Below, in pieces: positions 35,926-45,398 of a stretch of DNA of 64,000 nt; position 1 is the first letter of the stretch; each line of letters starts with the position of its first letter. A model generated the notes under the pieces. The model saw only the letters and a program-made list of their open reading frames with translations. It did no database searches and was not told the DNA's origin. Position numbers and translations under genes: made by a program. The stretch is from Bradyrhizobium sp. Rc3b (GTDB lineage Bacteria; Pseudomonadota; Alphaproteobacteria; Rhizobiales; Xanthobacteraceae): NCBI RefSeq assembly GCF_900114915.1, contig NZ_FOUS01000010.1, forward strand, positions 186,001 to 250,000, read 5' to 3'.

Positions 35926-36089
35926 CGCTTGGCCGGCACTTCCTGCGGCGGTTCGTCGTCGGCGATGGCGCGCCAGGCGGCGCCGTCGAGATCGTCGTAC
36001 TGGCCGCTTCTGAGCGACCACAGGAAGGCGACGAGACCAGCGCCGCCGAGCATCAGCGCCAGCGGGACCAGGATGACCAGGATCTCCAT
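35922..36089 (-). CDS. fixS: cbb3 oxidase maturation protein FixS (CcoS)
   Basis: A 55-residue protein, read directly from the sequence: MEILVILVPLALMLGGAGLV, AFLWSLRSGQYDDLDGAAWR, AIADDEPPQEVPAKR. One membrane helix followed by the G-Q-Y/F-D-D-L-x-x-x-A-W-R motif is diagnostic for CcoS/FixS. It is needed to insert cofactors (copper/heme b) into CcoN. Its ATG shares one base with the fixI stop (TGATG), so translation is coupled. It is the last gene of fixGHIS. Confidence 0.95.
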   Translation of the reverse strand: MEILVILVPLALMLGGAGLVAFLWSLRSGQYDDLDGAAWRAIADDEPPQEVPAKR

Positions 36090-38278
36090 CACAAGATCTC
36101 CCGCGAGGCGCTACGCGCGCGCAGCGAATTCAGCATCACCAGGATCGAGGATCCGCTCATGGCCGCCGCCGCGATCAGGGGCGTCACGACGCCGCTGATC
36201 GCAACCGGCACCGCGAGCACGTTGTAGCCGATCGCAAGCCAGAGATTCTGCCGCATCAGATGCAGCGCCTTGCGCGAGGCGTCGATGGCGGCAACCACCG
36301 GTGCCAGCGGCCGGCCGAGGAAGACGAGATCGGCGGTGGCCTGGCTCAAATGCGCCGCCGAAATCGGCGACATCGAAACATGGGCTGCCGCCAGCGAAGG
36401 CGCGTCGTTCATGCCGTCGCCAACCATCAGCACCTTGGCGCCGCGCCGCTTCAATTCCTCGATCCGCGCGATCTTGTCGGCCGGCGTGACGCCGGCACGC
36501 CATTCCGCGATGCCCAGCGCATGGGCCGCCGCGATCACTGCCGGCTCCCGATCGCCGGAGAGAATCTCAATGCCGATGTTGCGCGCCTTCAGCGCCGCGA
36601 TCACGGCCTGCGCATCCGGACGCAGGCCCTGGCGGACCGAGAGGATGAACCTTTCGCTGCCCTTGCTGAAAGCGACGATGGAAGCTTCGGGATCGACAAC
36701 GGCGCTCCCAACCAGCGCCTCGGCACCGCAGAAGGAGGGGCGGCCGAGGCGAAGCTCGACGCCCTCCACGGTCGCACGGACGCCCTGCCCGGCCTCTTCG
36801 ACCGCACCGACAACAGGCGATCTGGCGCCGGCCGCCTGCGCCACGGCGGCGGCGACCGGATGATGGCTCGACAGCGCGAGCCGGCCGGCGAGTTCGAAGA
36901 TGTCGGCGGGGATATTGGCGGCATTCATCACTTCGAGATCGGGCAGCGTCAGCGTGCCGGTCTTGTCGAAGATGACATGGTCGGCTTCGGCCAGCCGCTC
37001 GATCGCATCGCCGGAATTCAGCAGCACCCCGGACTTGAACATCGCGCCGGAGGCGACCGTCTGCACGGTCGGAATGGCGAGCCCCAGCGCGCAGGGACAG
37101 GTGATGATCAGCACGGCAACGCCCGTCACGATCGCATCATGCCAGGACGCGCCGGCGATGACCCAACCGAGGATGGTCAGAAGCGCGGTCGCATGCACCA
37201 CCGGCGCGTAGAGACGCGAAGCACGGTCGGCAAGCCGCATGTAGCGCGAGCGCGCCTGCAGCGCGTTGTCGAGCAGCCGCGTGATCTCGGCGAGCAGCGT
37301 CGCCTCGGACGCCGCCGAGACCCGCACCCGCAACGTGCCGGAGATGTTCATCGAGCCCGCATAGACCGGCGCGCCCTGCCCGGCCGTGACATAGAGCGTC
37401 TCGCCGGTGATCAGGCTCTGGTCGATCTCCGAACGGCCCTCGATCACGGTGCCGTCGACCGCACAGCGCTCGCCGGGCCTGAGCAGCACGATGTCGCCCG
37501 GATGGATCGCGGCCACCGGCACCTGCGAGATCTCGTCGGAGCCGACGAACTTCGCGGCCGTCTCCGCCTTCAGCGCCGCGAGATTGCCGGCGACCGCGCG
37601 GGTCCGCCGCCGCATGTTCTGGTCGAGGAAGCGGCCGACGAGCAGGAAGGTCAGCAGCATGATCGCCGCGTCGAAATAGGCGTGCTCGGCGTGGTGGATG
37701 GTCTCGACTACAGACATGCCGAGCGCGAGGATCACGCCGATCGAGATCGGCACGTCCATGTTGGTCGTCTTCGCCGACAGCGCACGCCAGGCCGAGCGAA
37801 AGAACGGCTGGCCGGCATAGGCCGCCGCCGGCAATGCGATCAGCGCCGACAGCCAGTGGAAGAAGTCGCGCTGCTCGGGCAGCATGTCCGAGACGTTGCC
37901 CGACCACACCGGGATCGACAGCATCATCACGTTCATGGTGGCAAAGGCGGCGACGCCGAGGCAGCGTAGCAGGAAACGTGATTCGGCGACCTCGGACGCT
38001 TCCGCGCTCTCGGTCTCGAACGGATAGGCCTTGTAGCCGAGCTCCTCGAGGCGATCGATGAACCGACCTGGGTCGAGCGTGCCAGCCTTCCATTCCAGCG
38101 CGACGCGGCGGTCGGTGAGGTTGACGCGCGCCAGCGTGACGTCAGGAACGGCGGACAGGCCGCGTTCGATCTTGGCCATGCATCCGGCGCAATGAACGCC
38201 TTCCACCGCGAGATCGATGTGCTGGACGCCCTCGGCCGCAGCCCGGACGTAGTGCGAAAAATCCCGCGTGACGTGCAT
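36089..38278 (-). CDS. fixI: copper-type P-type ATPase FixI (CcoI)
   Basis: A 729-residue P1B-type ATPase exporting Cu+ towards cbb3 oxidase assembly. An N-terminal heavy-metal domain has Cys30-Ala-Gly-Cys33 (EGVHCAGCMAKIERGL). Eight membrane segments follow, with the transport motif CPC in TCPCALGLAIP, the phosphorylated Asp in FDKTGTLTLP, the HP motif in LSSHHPVAAA and VGDGMNDAPSLAAA. The length equals that of the B. japonicum FixI within a residue, as recalled. Overlaps fixS; 11 bases downstream of fixH. Confidence 0.95.
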   Translation of the reverse strand: MHVTRDFSHYVRAAAEGVQHIDLAVEGVHCAGCMAKIERGLSAVPDVTLARVNLTDRRVALEWKAGTLDPGRFIDRLEELGYKAYPFETESAEASEVAESRFLLRCLGVAAFATMNVMMLSIPVWSGNVSDMLPEQRDFFHWLSALIALPAAAYAGQPFFRSAWRALSAKTTNMDVPISIGVILALGMSVVETIHHAEHAYFDAAIMLLTFLLVGRFLDQNMRRRTRAVAGNLAALKAETAAKFVGSDEISQVPVAAIHPGDIVLLRPGERCAVDGTVIEGRSEIDQSLITGETLYVTAGQGAPVYAGSMNISGTLRVRVSAASEATLLAEITRLLDNALQARSRYMRLADRASRLYAPVVHATALLTILGWVIAGASWHDAIVTGVAVLIITCPCALGLAIPTVQTVASGAMFKSGVLLNSGDAIERLAEADHVIFDKTGTLTLPDLEVMNAANIPADIFELAGRLALSSHHPVAAAVAQAAGARSPVVGAVEEAGQGVRATVEGVELRLGRPSFCGAEALVGSAVVDPEASIVAFSKGSERFILSVRQGLRPDAQAVIAALKARNIGIEILSGDREPAVIAAAHALGIAEWRAGVTPADKIARIEELKRRGAKVLMVGDGMNDAPSLAAAHVSMSPISAAHLSQATADLVFLGRPLAPVVAAIDASRKALHLMRQNLWLAIGYNVLAVPVAISGVVTPLIAAAAMSGSSILVMLNSLRARSASREIL

Positions 38279-38289
38279 GTCGAAGTCCT

Positions 38290-38775
38290 TCAGTTCAGGA
38301 TCACGCGATTACGCGACAGGAACACGCGCGTCCCCCGCGCCTCGCCCTCGATCACCAGATCCCATTGGCCCGGCGCGACGGAGGCGGCATTGCCGCGATA
38401 GAGGCCGATGCCGGCTTCGGTGAGCTCGACGGCGAGATCGGCGCGCTTGTCGGTCGGCCGCTCCAGCCGGCCGCCGAATTTAAGTCCGGCGATCGGCTGG
38501 CCGCCGGCATCGCGTGCTTCGACCTGAAGCAAGGCACCGCCGTCGCTGCGGCGCTCGATATGGGCGTTGACCTTCCATTTGCGCGCGGTCTGGTCCTGCG
38601 CTGCCGAGATCTCGCGATCATAGGTCAGTCCCGCGGCATAGGGGCTGTCGACCTCGGTGCCGGGCAGCGTCGCGATCGCGAGCTTCATCATGGTGACGTT
38701 GACGCCGATCACGAGGCCGAAAAAGGCGACCAGCATCAGGAAGACCTTGGTTCCGGTCAGCGGCTTGGATGCCAT
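38290..38775 (-). CDS. fixH: cbb3 oxidase assembly protein FixH (CcoH)
   Basis: A 161-residue membrane-anchored protein. A single N-terminal helix (VFLMLVAFFGLVIGVNVTMM) leads into a periplasmic domain, with the family sequence DSPYAAGLTYDREISAAQDQ and the WDLVIEGEARG end. FixH/CcoH joins late assembly intermediates of the cbb3 oxidase. It lies between fixG and fixI with 11-15 base gaps, in the conserved order. Confidence 0.93.
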   Translation of the reverse strand: MASKPLTGTKVFLMLVAFFGLVIGVNVTMMKLAIATLPGTEVDSPYAAGLTYDREISAAQDQTARKWKVNAHIERRSDGGALLQVEARDAGGQPIAGLKFGGRLERPTDKRADLAVELTEAGIGLYRGNAASVAPGQWDLVIEGEARGTRVFLSRNRVILN

Positions 38776-38790
38776 GATAGTCTCCTGGAT

Positions 38791-40257
38791 CTACGGCGCG
38801 ACGAAATTGTCGACGGCGCTCGCGGCGACGCCGAGGCCAATGTCCATGACGTGAAAGCGGACGGGAATCGACTTCTCCGGATTGTTCTCGGCCGGCGCGG
38901 TGACGAGCAGCCGCAGCTCACTGGTGGAGTCGCGCGGAATCACGATGATCGGCCTATCAGGCGTCACCGAATCGACGCCGACGACATGCATCGTGGGGTT
39001 GGCTGGCCCCTCCACGTCGATGGCGATAGCGCGGTCGTAGCCGCTCTTGTTCAGCAGGCGCACCGTGTAGGCGTTGCGGATCGAGCCGTCGCTGAGCTTG
39101 ACCGCAACCGGATTGCGATCGTGCAGCACGTTGACGTCGAGCAGGCGGCGCGTCGCCAGCGTGTAGACCATGAAGCCGCCGATGGCCGCGATGATCGCGC
39201 TGTAGACGATGGTGCGGGGCCGGACGATCCGGTAGATCGGCGCCTTGCCCTCCTGGCGGCGATGGATGTTGATGTCGTTGTCGTAACCGATCAGTCGCTT
39301 CGGCCGGCCGATCTTGGTCATGACGTTGTCGCAAGCGTCGATGCACAGGCCGCACTGGATGCATTCCATCTGCGGTCCGTTGCGGATATCGATGCCGGTC
39401 GGGCAAACCGCGACGCATTGGTAGCAATCGACGCAATCGCCAACCTGCTCGCCGAGCGCGCGCAGTTCGGCGGCCTTCTTGACCGAGGTGCGCTTCTCGC
39501 CGCGATCGTAGCGGTAGGTGACGTTCAGCGCCCATTCGTCGGTGAGCGCGGCCTGGATGCGCGGCCACGGGCACATATAGGTACAGACCTGCTCGCGCAT
39601 GTAGCCGGCGAGCAGATAGGTCGTCGCCGTGAGGATTCCGATCCAGACATAGGCAATCATCGGGCCCTGGAAGGTGACGAGCTCCTTCACCAGGGTTGGC
39701 GCGTCGTTGAAGTAGAGCACCCAGGCGCCGCCGGTCCACCAGGCGATCATGAGCCAGATCGAATGCTTGAGCACGATCTCGGAGATCCGCTCGAGCTTCA
39801 ACGGGTCGGACGATTTGTCCTTCTTCATCCGCTCGCGCCGGTCACCCTCGACCAGGCGTTCGACGGCATAGAACAGGTCGGTCCAGACCGTCTGCGGGCA
39901 GAGATAGCCGCACCAGATGCGACCACCGACCGAGTTCATCAGGAACAGCGCTACCGCGGCCACGATCAACAGGCCGGTGAAGTAGTAGACCTCCTGCGGC
40001 CACAGCTCGATGAAGAAGAAGTAGAAGCGGCCATTGGGAAGATCGATCAGCACCGCCTGGCTGGGGGCGCCGAGTCCGCGGTTCCAGCGCACGAACGGCA
40101 GGAAATAATAGACGCCGAGGCAGATCGCCATCAGGCTCCATTTGATCCGGCGGAACGTGCCGGAGACGCTCTGGGGATAGACCTTCTTGTGGGCTGCGTA
40201 GAGCGGCCCGTTGTCATCGTCCAATGTGAGGTCTTTGGGGTTCACGGTCTTGTTCAT
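38791..40257 (-). CDS. fixG: cbb3 oxidase accessory ferredoxin-like protein FixG (CcoG)
   Basis: A 488-residue membrane iron-sulfur protein and first gene of fixGHIS. Five membrane segments in the N-terminal half include GYLCPQTVW; two [4Fe-4S] motifs lie in CVDCYQCVAVCPTGIDI and MECIQCGLCIDACDNVM; the C-terminus is an Ig-like (IG_FixG_C) domain. CcoG is a cupric reductase that supplies Cu+ to the oxidase. A FixK2-type box lies 58 bases upstream of its ATG, so the operon has its own microaerobic promoter. Confidence 0.95.
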   Translation of the reverse strand: MNKTVNPKDLTLDDDNGPLYAAHKKVYPQSVSGTFRRIKWSLMAICLGVYYFLPFVRWNRGLGAPSQAVLIDLPNGRFYFFFIELWPQEVYYFTGLLIVAAVALFLMNSVGGRIWCGYLCPQTVWTDLFYAVERLVEGDRRERMKKDKSSDPLKLERISEIVLKHSIWLMIAWWTGGAWVLYFNDAPTLVKELVTFQGPMIAYVWIGILTATTYLLAGYMREQVCTYMCPWPRIQAALTDEWALNVTYRYDRGEKRTSVKKAAELRALGEQVGDCVDCYQCVAVCPTGIDIRNGPQMECIQCGLCIDACDNVMTKIGRPKRLIGYDNDINIHRRQEGKAPIYRIVRPRTIVYSAIIAAIGGFMVYTLATRRLLDVNVLHDRNPVAVKLSDGSIRNAYTVRLLNKSGYDRAIAIDVEGPANPTMHVVGVDSVTPDRPIIVIPRDSTSELRLLVTAPAENNPEKSIPVRFHVMDIGLGVAASAVDNFVAP

Positions 40258-40314
40258 CGCCTGGTGCTTCTCGAAAAGGTGCGATTGAACCTAGACCCGA
40301 CACCGCCGCGTCAG

Positions 40315-40328
40315 TTGATCCAGCGCAA
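40315..40328 (-). promoter_or_regulatory. FixK2 box of fixGHIS
   Basis: TTGATCCAGCGCAA fits the FixK2 consensus TTG(A/C)-N6-(T/G)CAA exactly. It is 58 bases upstream of the fixG start codon and 41-54 bases beyond the fixP stop. The distance equals that of the fixN and usp boxes. Confidence 0.85.
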
Positions 40329-40369
40329 ACGGGGGCACTTTTGTTCACCCCCGTCTGCAGCGAGATCTG

Positions 40370-41245
40370 CTATTTTCCACCGCCCAGCGAATGGACGTAG
40401 ACCGCCATTGCCTTGATGGTGGCGGGATCGAGCCGCCCTTCCCAGGCCGGCATCACGCCGGCGCGGCCCTGGCTGATGGTCTCGATCAGAGCCGCTTCGT
40501 CGGAGCCGTAGAGCCAGATCTTGTCGGTGAGGTTCGGGGCGCCCATTTCCAAATTGCCCTTGCCGCCGTCGCCGTGGCAGGCGACGCAATTCTCCGCAAA
40601 GATCTTCTCGCCCTTGGCGGCATCAAAGCCGTTGCGGGTCGAAAGGCCCGACAGCGACCGCACGTAGTTGGCGACCGTGACGATCTCGTCGGCCTTCAGC
40701 ACGCCGTCCTTGCCGAAGGCGAGCATCTGGCCCTCATGGGTCTTGGCATGACCGGAGCGCGCGCCGAACTGGATGGTCTGCATGATCTGGTCGAGCGTGC
40801 CGCCCCACAGCCAGTCGTCGTCGTTCAGGTTCGGATAGCCCTTGGCGCCGGCGGCACCCGAGCCGTGGCAAGGCGCGCAATTGTCGCCGAACACGGTCTT
40901 GCCCTTGGCGCGGGCGAGCGCCAGCAAGGCTGGGTCCTTCTCGATGTCGGCGAGCGAGGCGACGCCCAGCGCCGCCATCTTGTCACCTCGGATCTTCTCG
41001 AGGTTGGCGAGCTCGACCGCGACGTCGGCGCGCGAGGAGTAGCCGAACATGCCCGTGGTATTGCTGGAGATCAGCGGCCAGGCCGGATAGACGATCCAGT
41101 AGCCGATCGACCAGATGATGGTGAGGTAGAACGAGATCACCCACCAGCGCGGCAGCGGTGTGTTGAGCTCCTTGATACCGTCCCACTCGTGTCCAGTCGT
41201 GGACTTGCCGGAGACGGAATCGATGTCGCTATGATGATCGGTCAT
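40370..41245 (-). CDS. fixP: cbb3 oxidase diheme cytochrome c subunit FixP (CcoP)
   Basis: A 291-residue membrane-anchored diheme cytochrome c, the entry point for electrons into the high-affinity oxidase. One membrane helix at about residues 34-53 (WWVISFYLTIIWSIGYWIVY), then heme sites Cys123-Ala-Pro-Cys126-His127 and Cys220-Val-Ala-Cys223-His224. Axial Met candidates are in EGQMLAFG and GVMPAWEG. It follows fixQ after 6 bases. Both hemes need CcdA/Ccm-type maturation. Confidence 0.95.
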   Translation of the reverse strand: MTDHHSDIDSVSGKSTTGHEWDGIKELNTPLPRWWVISFYLTIIWSIGYWIVYPAWPLISSNTTGMFGYSSRADVAVELANLEKIRGDKMAALGVASLADIEKDPALLALARAKGKTVFGDNCAPCHGSGAAGAKGYPNLNDDDWLWGGTLDQIMQTIQFGARSGHAKTHEGQMLAFGKDGVLKADEIVTVANYVRSLSGLSTRNGFDAAKGEKIFAENCVACHGDGGKGNLEMGAPNLTDKIWLYGSDEAALIETISQGRAGVMPAWEGRLDPATIKAMAVYVHSLGGGK

Positions 41246-41251
41246 GGTCTC

Positions 41252-41416
41252 TCACTCCTCCCGCAACGGCAGGTGCGCTGCTTCGTCGAAGACAGCCTTG
41301 TTACGGGGCCAAAATGCGTAGGCGATGATCGCGAGAAAGATCGCGACGAACACCGGGGTCCAGATCGTCGTCACGAGCTCGGACGCTAGATTATGGACTG
41401 ACAGGATAGCTTTCAT
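41252..41416 (-). CDS. fixQ: cbb3 oxidase small subunit FixQ (CcoQ)
   Basis: A 54-residue protein read from the sequence: MKAILSVHNLASELVTTIWT, PVFVAIFLAIIAYAFWPRNK, AVFDEAAHLPLREE. The single helix followed by YAFWPRNKAxFDEAAxLPL is the CcoQ signature. It stabilises the oxidase complex. Spacing is 13 bases from fixO and 6 bases to fixP. Confidence 0.95.
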   Translation of the reverse strand: MKAILSVHNLASELVTTIWTPVFVAIFLAIIAYAFWPRNKAVFDEAAHLPLREE

Positions 41417-41429
41417 CGTTCATGCCTTC

Positions 41430-42164
41430 TCAGCGAAGATTGGCTTTCTCGTTGTAGATCTTGAAGTCGACCAGCGTGCCGAGCATCTGCAGGTACGCGA
41501 CCAGCGCGTCCATCTCGGTCGGCGTGCCGGCCTTGCCGTCGAAATTGCGCACGACGGCTTTGGCGTAGCGCTTGTTGAAGGCGTCGCCGCCGGAATTGTC
41601 CGGGTCGGCCTGGGCCTTCATGTCGGCGCCCGCGTTGGCGATCTGGTCGTCCGTATAAGGCGTGCCGACGGCCTTCAGCGTGCGCATGTGGTCGGCGATC
41701 GTATCCGGATCGACCTCGATCTGGCTGAGGAACGGATAGCCCGGCATCACCGACTGCGGCACGATCGCGCGCGGGTTGGTCAGATGGGTGACGTGCCAGT
41801 CGTCGGAATACTTTGCGCCGACTCGGGCAAGGTCGGGACCGGTGCGCTTCGAGCCCCACTGGAACGGATGGTCGTACATGCTCTCCGCGGCGAGCGAGAA
41901 GTGGCCGTAGCGCTCGACCTCGTCGCGCAGCGGGCGGACCATCTGCGAGTGGCAGAGATAGCAGCCCTCGCGGACATAGACGTTGCGGCCCGCCAGCTCC
42001 AGCGGCGTGTAGGGCCTGACCCCGTCGACCTTCTCGATCGTGCTCTTGAGGTAGAACAGCGGGGTGATCTCGACGAGCCCGCCGATCGCGATCACCAGCA
42101 GGATGCCGACGATCAGGATGATCGAGTTCTTTTCGAAGATTTGGTGGCGTGTCCAGAACGACAT
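41430..42164 (-). CDS. fixO: cbb3 oxidase monoheme cytochrome c subunit FixO (CcoO)
   Basis: A 244-residue membrane cytochrome c. The N-terminal helix (NSIILIVGILLVIAIGGLVE) anchors it; the heme site is Cys68-Tyr-Leu-Cys71-His72 in VREGCYLCHSQMVRPLRDE, and MPGYPFL supplies the axial Met. I start at ATG 42162-42164 with GAGGAGCTCC upstream. It follows fixN with 11 bases between fixN's stop and this start. Confidence 0.95.
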   Translation of the reverse strand: MSFWTRHQIFEKNSIILIVGILLVIAIGGLVEITPLFYLKSTIEKVDGVRPYTPLELAGRNVYVREGCYLCHSQMVRPLRDEVERYGHFSLAAESMYDHPFQWGSKRTGPDLARVGAKYSDDWHVTHLTNPRAIVPQSVMPGYPFLSQIEVDPDTIADHMRTLKAVGTPYTDDQIANAGADMKAQADPDNSGGDAFNKRYAKAVVRNFDGKAGTPTEMDALVAYLQMLGTLVDFKIYNEKANLR

Positions 42165-42175
42165 GGTGGAGCTCC

Positions 42176-43825
42176 TCATTCCGCCGGCTGAAGAGCGACG
42201 GGCATCTGGACTTCCGCCTCGCCGACGCGAACGGTCATCCAGAGGTTATAGGCCATGATCAACGAGCCGATCAGGAACAGCCCGCCGCCGGCGGCGCGGA
42301 TGATGTAGAAGGGATGCATCGCCTCGACGGTCTCGATGAAGGAATATTCGAGGAAGCCGAGCGAGGTGTAGGCGCGCCACATCAGGCCCTGGAGGATGCC
42401 GGACACCCACATCGCCGAGATGTAGAGGACGATGCCGAGGGTCGCGACCCAGAAGTGCCAGTTGACGAGCTTCAGGCTGTAGAGCCCCTTGCGATTCCAG
42501 GCCCACGGCACCAGGCAGTAGAGCGCGCCGAAGGACACGAAGCCGACCCAGCCGAGCGCGCCGGAGTGCACGTGGCCGATGGTCCAGTCGGTGTAGTGGC
42601 TGAGCGAGTTGACCACCTTGATCGACATCATCGGGCCTTCGAAGGTCGACATGCCGTAGAAGGCGACGGAGACCACGAGCATGCGCAGCACGGGATCGGT
42701 GCGCAGCTTGTCCCAGGCACCCGACAGCGTCATCAGGCCGTTGATCATGCCGCCCCAGGAGGGCATCCACAGCATGATCGAGAAGGTCATGCCCAACGTC
42801 TGCGTCCAGTCCGGCAGCGCCGTGTAGTGCAGATGGTGGGGACCTGCCCAGATGTAGAGGAAGATCAGCGCCCAGAAGTGGATGATCGACAGCCGGTAGG
42901 AATAGATCGGCCGCTCGGCGCGCTTCGGGATGAAGTAGTACATGATGGCGAGGAAGCCGGCGGTCAGGAAGAAGCCGACCGCGTTGTGGCCGTACCACCA
43001 CTGGAACATGGCGTCCTGGATGCCGCCCCAGGCGACGTAGGACTTCGAGCCGAACACCGAGACGGGAAGCGCCGGGTTGTTGCCGAGATGCAGCACCGCG
43101 ATCGTCACGATGAAGGCGAGATAGAACCAGTTCGCGACGAAGATGTGCGGCTCCTTGCGCTTGATGACGGTGGCAAGGAAGACGAGCAGATAGACGACCC
43201 AGACGATGGTCAGCCACAGGTCGGCATACCATTCCGGCTCGGCATATTCCTTCGATTGAGTGACGCCGAGCAGATAGCCGGTGCCGGCGATCAGAATGAA
43301 GAAATTGTAGCCCACCACGACGAACCAGGGCGCGAGGTCGCCGGCGAGGCGCGCGCGGCAGGACTTCTGCACCACGTAGAAGGAGGTCGCGATCAGCACG
43401 TTGCCGCCGAAGGCGAAGATCACGGCGGAGGTGTGCAGCGGCCGCAGGCGGCCGAAGCTGGTCCAGGGCAGGTCGAAGTTCAGCGCAGGCCATGCCAGCT
43501 GCGAGGCGATGATGAGGCCGACGAGGAAGCCAGCAATGCCCCAGAACATCGCCATGAAGGAGGAGAATTTGATCGGGCCCATGTTGTAGTTCGGGCGCCC
43601 GTTGATCTCCTGTGGCGGCAGCGCCACCGGACGGTCGAGGTAGCGGTTGACGATGACGAACACCGCAGCAAGGCTCGCCGCCGCGCTGAGCGCGGCGTGG
43701 AAGGCGAACGGCGCATCGAGCGCCTTGGCCGAAGCGACCACGCAGAGGAAAGCGGTGACTGCGAACACGACAGCCAGGCCGCTTTCACCGATGGTCATGG
43801 ATTTGGAAATGGAGGGCTGGCTCAT
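42176..43825 (-). CDS. fixN: cbb3 oxidase catalytic subunit I FixN (CcoN)
   Basis: A 549-residue heme-copper oxidase subunit with 12 or more membrane helices, the site where O2 is reduced with very high affinity, as needed inside nodules. Conserved His ligands are in PLHTSAVIFAFGG, GHNAVGFFLT, and HHLHYTALPDWTQ; YWDTGHxHSG-type sequence is DWTIGHVHSGALGW. The length matches B. japonicum FixN. First gene of fixNOQP, with a perfect FixK2 box 57 bases upstream. Confidence 0.96.
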   Translation of the reverse strand: MSQPSISKSMTIGESGLAVVFAVTAFLCVVASAKALDAPFAFHAALSAAASLAAVFVIVNRYLDRPVALPPQEINGRPNYNMGPIKFSSFMAMFWGIAGFLVGLIIASQLAWPALNFDLPWTSFGRLRPLHTSAVIFAFGGNVLIATSFYVVQKSCRARLAGDLAPWFVVVGYNFFILIAGTGYLLGVTQSKEYAEPEWYADLWLTIVWVVYLLVFLATVIKRKEPHIFVANWFYLAFIVTIAVLHLGNNPALPVSVFGSKSYVAWGGIQDAMFQWWYGHNAVGFFLTAGFLAIMYYFIPKRAERPIYSYRLSIIHFWALIFLYIWAGPHHLHYTALPDWTQTLGMTFSIMLWMPSWGGMINGLMTLSGAWDKLRTDPVLRMLVVSVAFYGMSTFEGPMMSIKVVNSLSHYTDWTIGHVHSGALGWVGFVSFGALYCLVPWAWNRKGLYSLKLVNWHFWVATLGIVLYISAMWVSGILQGLMWRAYTSLGFLEYSFIETVEAMHPFYIIRAAGGGLFLIGSLIMAYNLWMTVRVGEAEVQMPVALQPAE

Positions 43826-43881
43826 GCGGATTCTCTCTGAAAGAACACAGCGCCAGAAACCACATTCACCCTCACTCGGAA

Positions 43882-43895
43882 TTGATTGAAATCAA
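43882..43895 (-). promoter_or_regulatory. FixK2 box (anaerobox) of fixNOQP
   Basis: TTGATTTCAATCAA on the minus strand (TTGATTGAAATCAA on the plus strand) is a perfect FNR/FixK palindrome, TTGAT-N4-ATCAA. It is 57 bases upstream of the fixN start. The rest of the 222-base gap to the CBS gene shows no other gene. Confidence 0.95.
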
Positions 43896-44047
43896 GAGCG
43901 GCACTTAAGTTCTTTCGGAGCAGGCGATGATCTTGCTGGTTCCCTTGAAATCTCGACACACGAGCACGCCGCCCGGCGTGACGCGCAAGCGGGAATAGCC
44001 TCCGTATGATCACGGAGGCGACAATGAAATCGATCAGGGATAGTGCG

Positions 44048-44473
44048 TCAGTCGCGCGCCGTCGCCTTCAGCGCCGCGATGACATCCTCACGGGCGATGA
44101 TTCCGACCAGCTTCTGCGCACCATCGAGCACGATGATGCTCCTGATGCGGTGCTCCACCATGATCTGGAGCACGCGCGTCAGCCGCGTGTCGGGGCTGAC
44201 ATAGATGAACTCGGGCGTCATGACGTCGCCGATCTTGCGGCTCATCAGGTCGTGATAGCGCGGCAGCATCTGGCTCGGCGTGAAGGCGAAGCACTTCAGG
44301 ATGTCGAATTTGGTGACGATGCCGACCACCTGCCCGTCGTCCTCGACCGGATAGGAGTTGAAATCGTCGGTCTCGAACATCTGGCTGAGCTCGAGCAGGT
44401 CACGGTCGCGCTGCACCGCCTTGACGTTGCGCGTCATGTAGCCGTCGACGGTCTGTTCAAGAAATCTGTACAC
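44048..44473 (-). CDS. CBS-domain protein
   Basis: A 141-residue protein made of two CBS motifs (about residues 10-65 and 75-135): VDGYMTRNVKAVQRDRDLLE ... VVGIVTKFDILKCF and IGDVMTPEFIYVSPDTRLTR ... LVGIIAREDVIAAL. CBS pairs bind adenine nucleotides and act as energy sensors. It lies 34 bases after the usp gene and upstream of fixNOQP on the same strand, so it is probably expressed with usp under FixK2 control. The equivalent gene sits at the same place in B. diazoefficiens (recalled). Partner protein unknown. Confidence 0.88.
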   Translation of the reverse strand: MYRFLEQTVDGYMTRNVKAVQRDRDLLELSQMFETDDFNSYPVEDDGQVVGIVTKFDILKCFAFTPSQMLPRYHDLMSRKIGDVMTPEFIYVSPDTRLTRVLQIMVEHRIRSIIVLDGAQKLVGIIAREDVIAALKATARD

Positions 44474-44507
44474 GGCGCGTCCTCCTCGATTCGATTCTGG
44501 CCGGCCG

Positions 44508-45341
44508 TCAGTGCGACAGCAGCACGCTGCGGGCGGTCTGCGTGACCAGATATTGGGTGACGCCTCCCAGGATCAGTTCACGAAACCTCGAATGACCATA
44601 GGCACCCGCAACGATCAGTCCGGCATCGACGTCGCCGGCGACCTTCTCCAATTGCGCGGCGGCGGTTTCGTTCCGGGCGCCTTCGCAGATCCGCGCGGCC
44701 GCGGTGACGCCGTGGCGGGCGAGCCAGGCGGCAACGTCGGTGACGCCGGCCATCACGACCGAACGGTCGTCGTCGCGCTCCGGAATTGTGGCGATGGTGA
44801 CGTCTCCTGCCTTGCGCAGCATCGGAAGCGCATCGGCCACCGCCCGCCGCGCCTCCGGCGTGTCCTTCCACGCCACCAGCACATTCCGCAGATCGAGCCA
44901 GTTGATTCGATCAGGCACCACCAGCAACGGTCGGCCGACCTGCATCACCAAGTCCCTGGGGCTTGCGAGCGAAAAGGCATCGGAGAAGGCCGGACTCTGC
45001 CCGCCGCTGACGATGATGTCGGCGCAGCGCGCCTGAGCCAGGACGAACCGCGTGGGAAAATCCGTGGCGCAGCGCCATTCCACGCGCCCGCCGCGAGTCC
45101 GGGTCGCGGCGCGGAATTCCGCCTCCAGATCGCCCAGACACCGCTTGACTGAGGCCTCCTCCTGATCGATCAGGCGCTGGGCCTCCGCACCGTCGGTGAA
45201 ATAAAGCGGCGGCGTAAACCGGGCTGCAGCAACCCCGACGAGCGTGGCCTCGAATCGTTCGGCGAGTTCGCCCGCGACCTGAAGACGCGCTTCGTTGGAC
45301 TGGTCGAGCGCCAGGCTGACCATCACCGTCGCGTATGTCAT
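44508..45341 (-). CDS. universal stress protein with two Usp domains
   Basis: A 277-residue tandem UspA protein. The first domain begins YATVMVSLALDQSNEARLQV; the second begins LRNVLVAWKDTPEARRAVAD and ends with the ATP-binding glycine loop GAYGHSRFRELILGGVTQYL. I start at ATG 45339-45341 with GGAG upstream. It is divergent from fixL and carries a near-consensus FixK2 box 58 bases upstream. USPs of this kind are commonly induced at low O2 and help survival under energy limitation. Confidence 0.9.
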   Translation of the reverse strand: MTYATVMVSLALDQSNEARLQVAGELAERFEATLVGVAAARFTPPLYFTDGAEAQRLIDQEEASVKRCLGDLEAEFRAATRTRGGRVEWRCATDFPTRFVLAQARCADIIVSGGQSPAFSDAFSLASPRDLVMQVGRPLLVVPDRINWLDLRNVLVAWKDTPEARRAVADALPMLRKAGDVTIATIPERDDDRSVVMAGVTDVAAWLARHGVTAAARICEGARNETAAAQLEKVAGDVDAGLIVAGAYGHSRFRELILGGVTQYLVTQTARSVLLSH

Positions 45342-45398
45342 CGGTATTCTCCAGTGCAAAGACTTTGGGAAAATTTACGCCTGCCTCCGCACATCGGG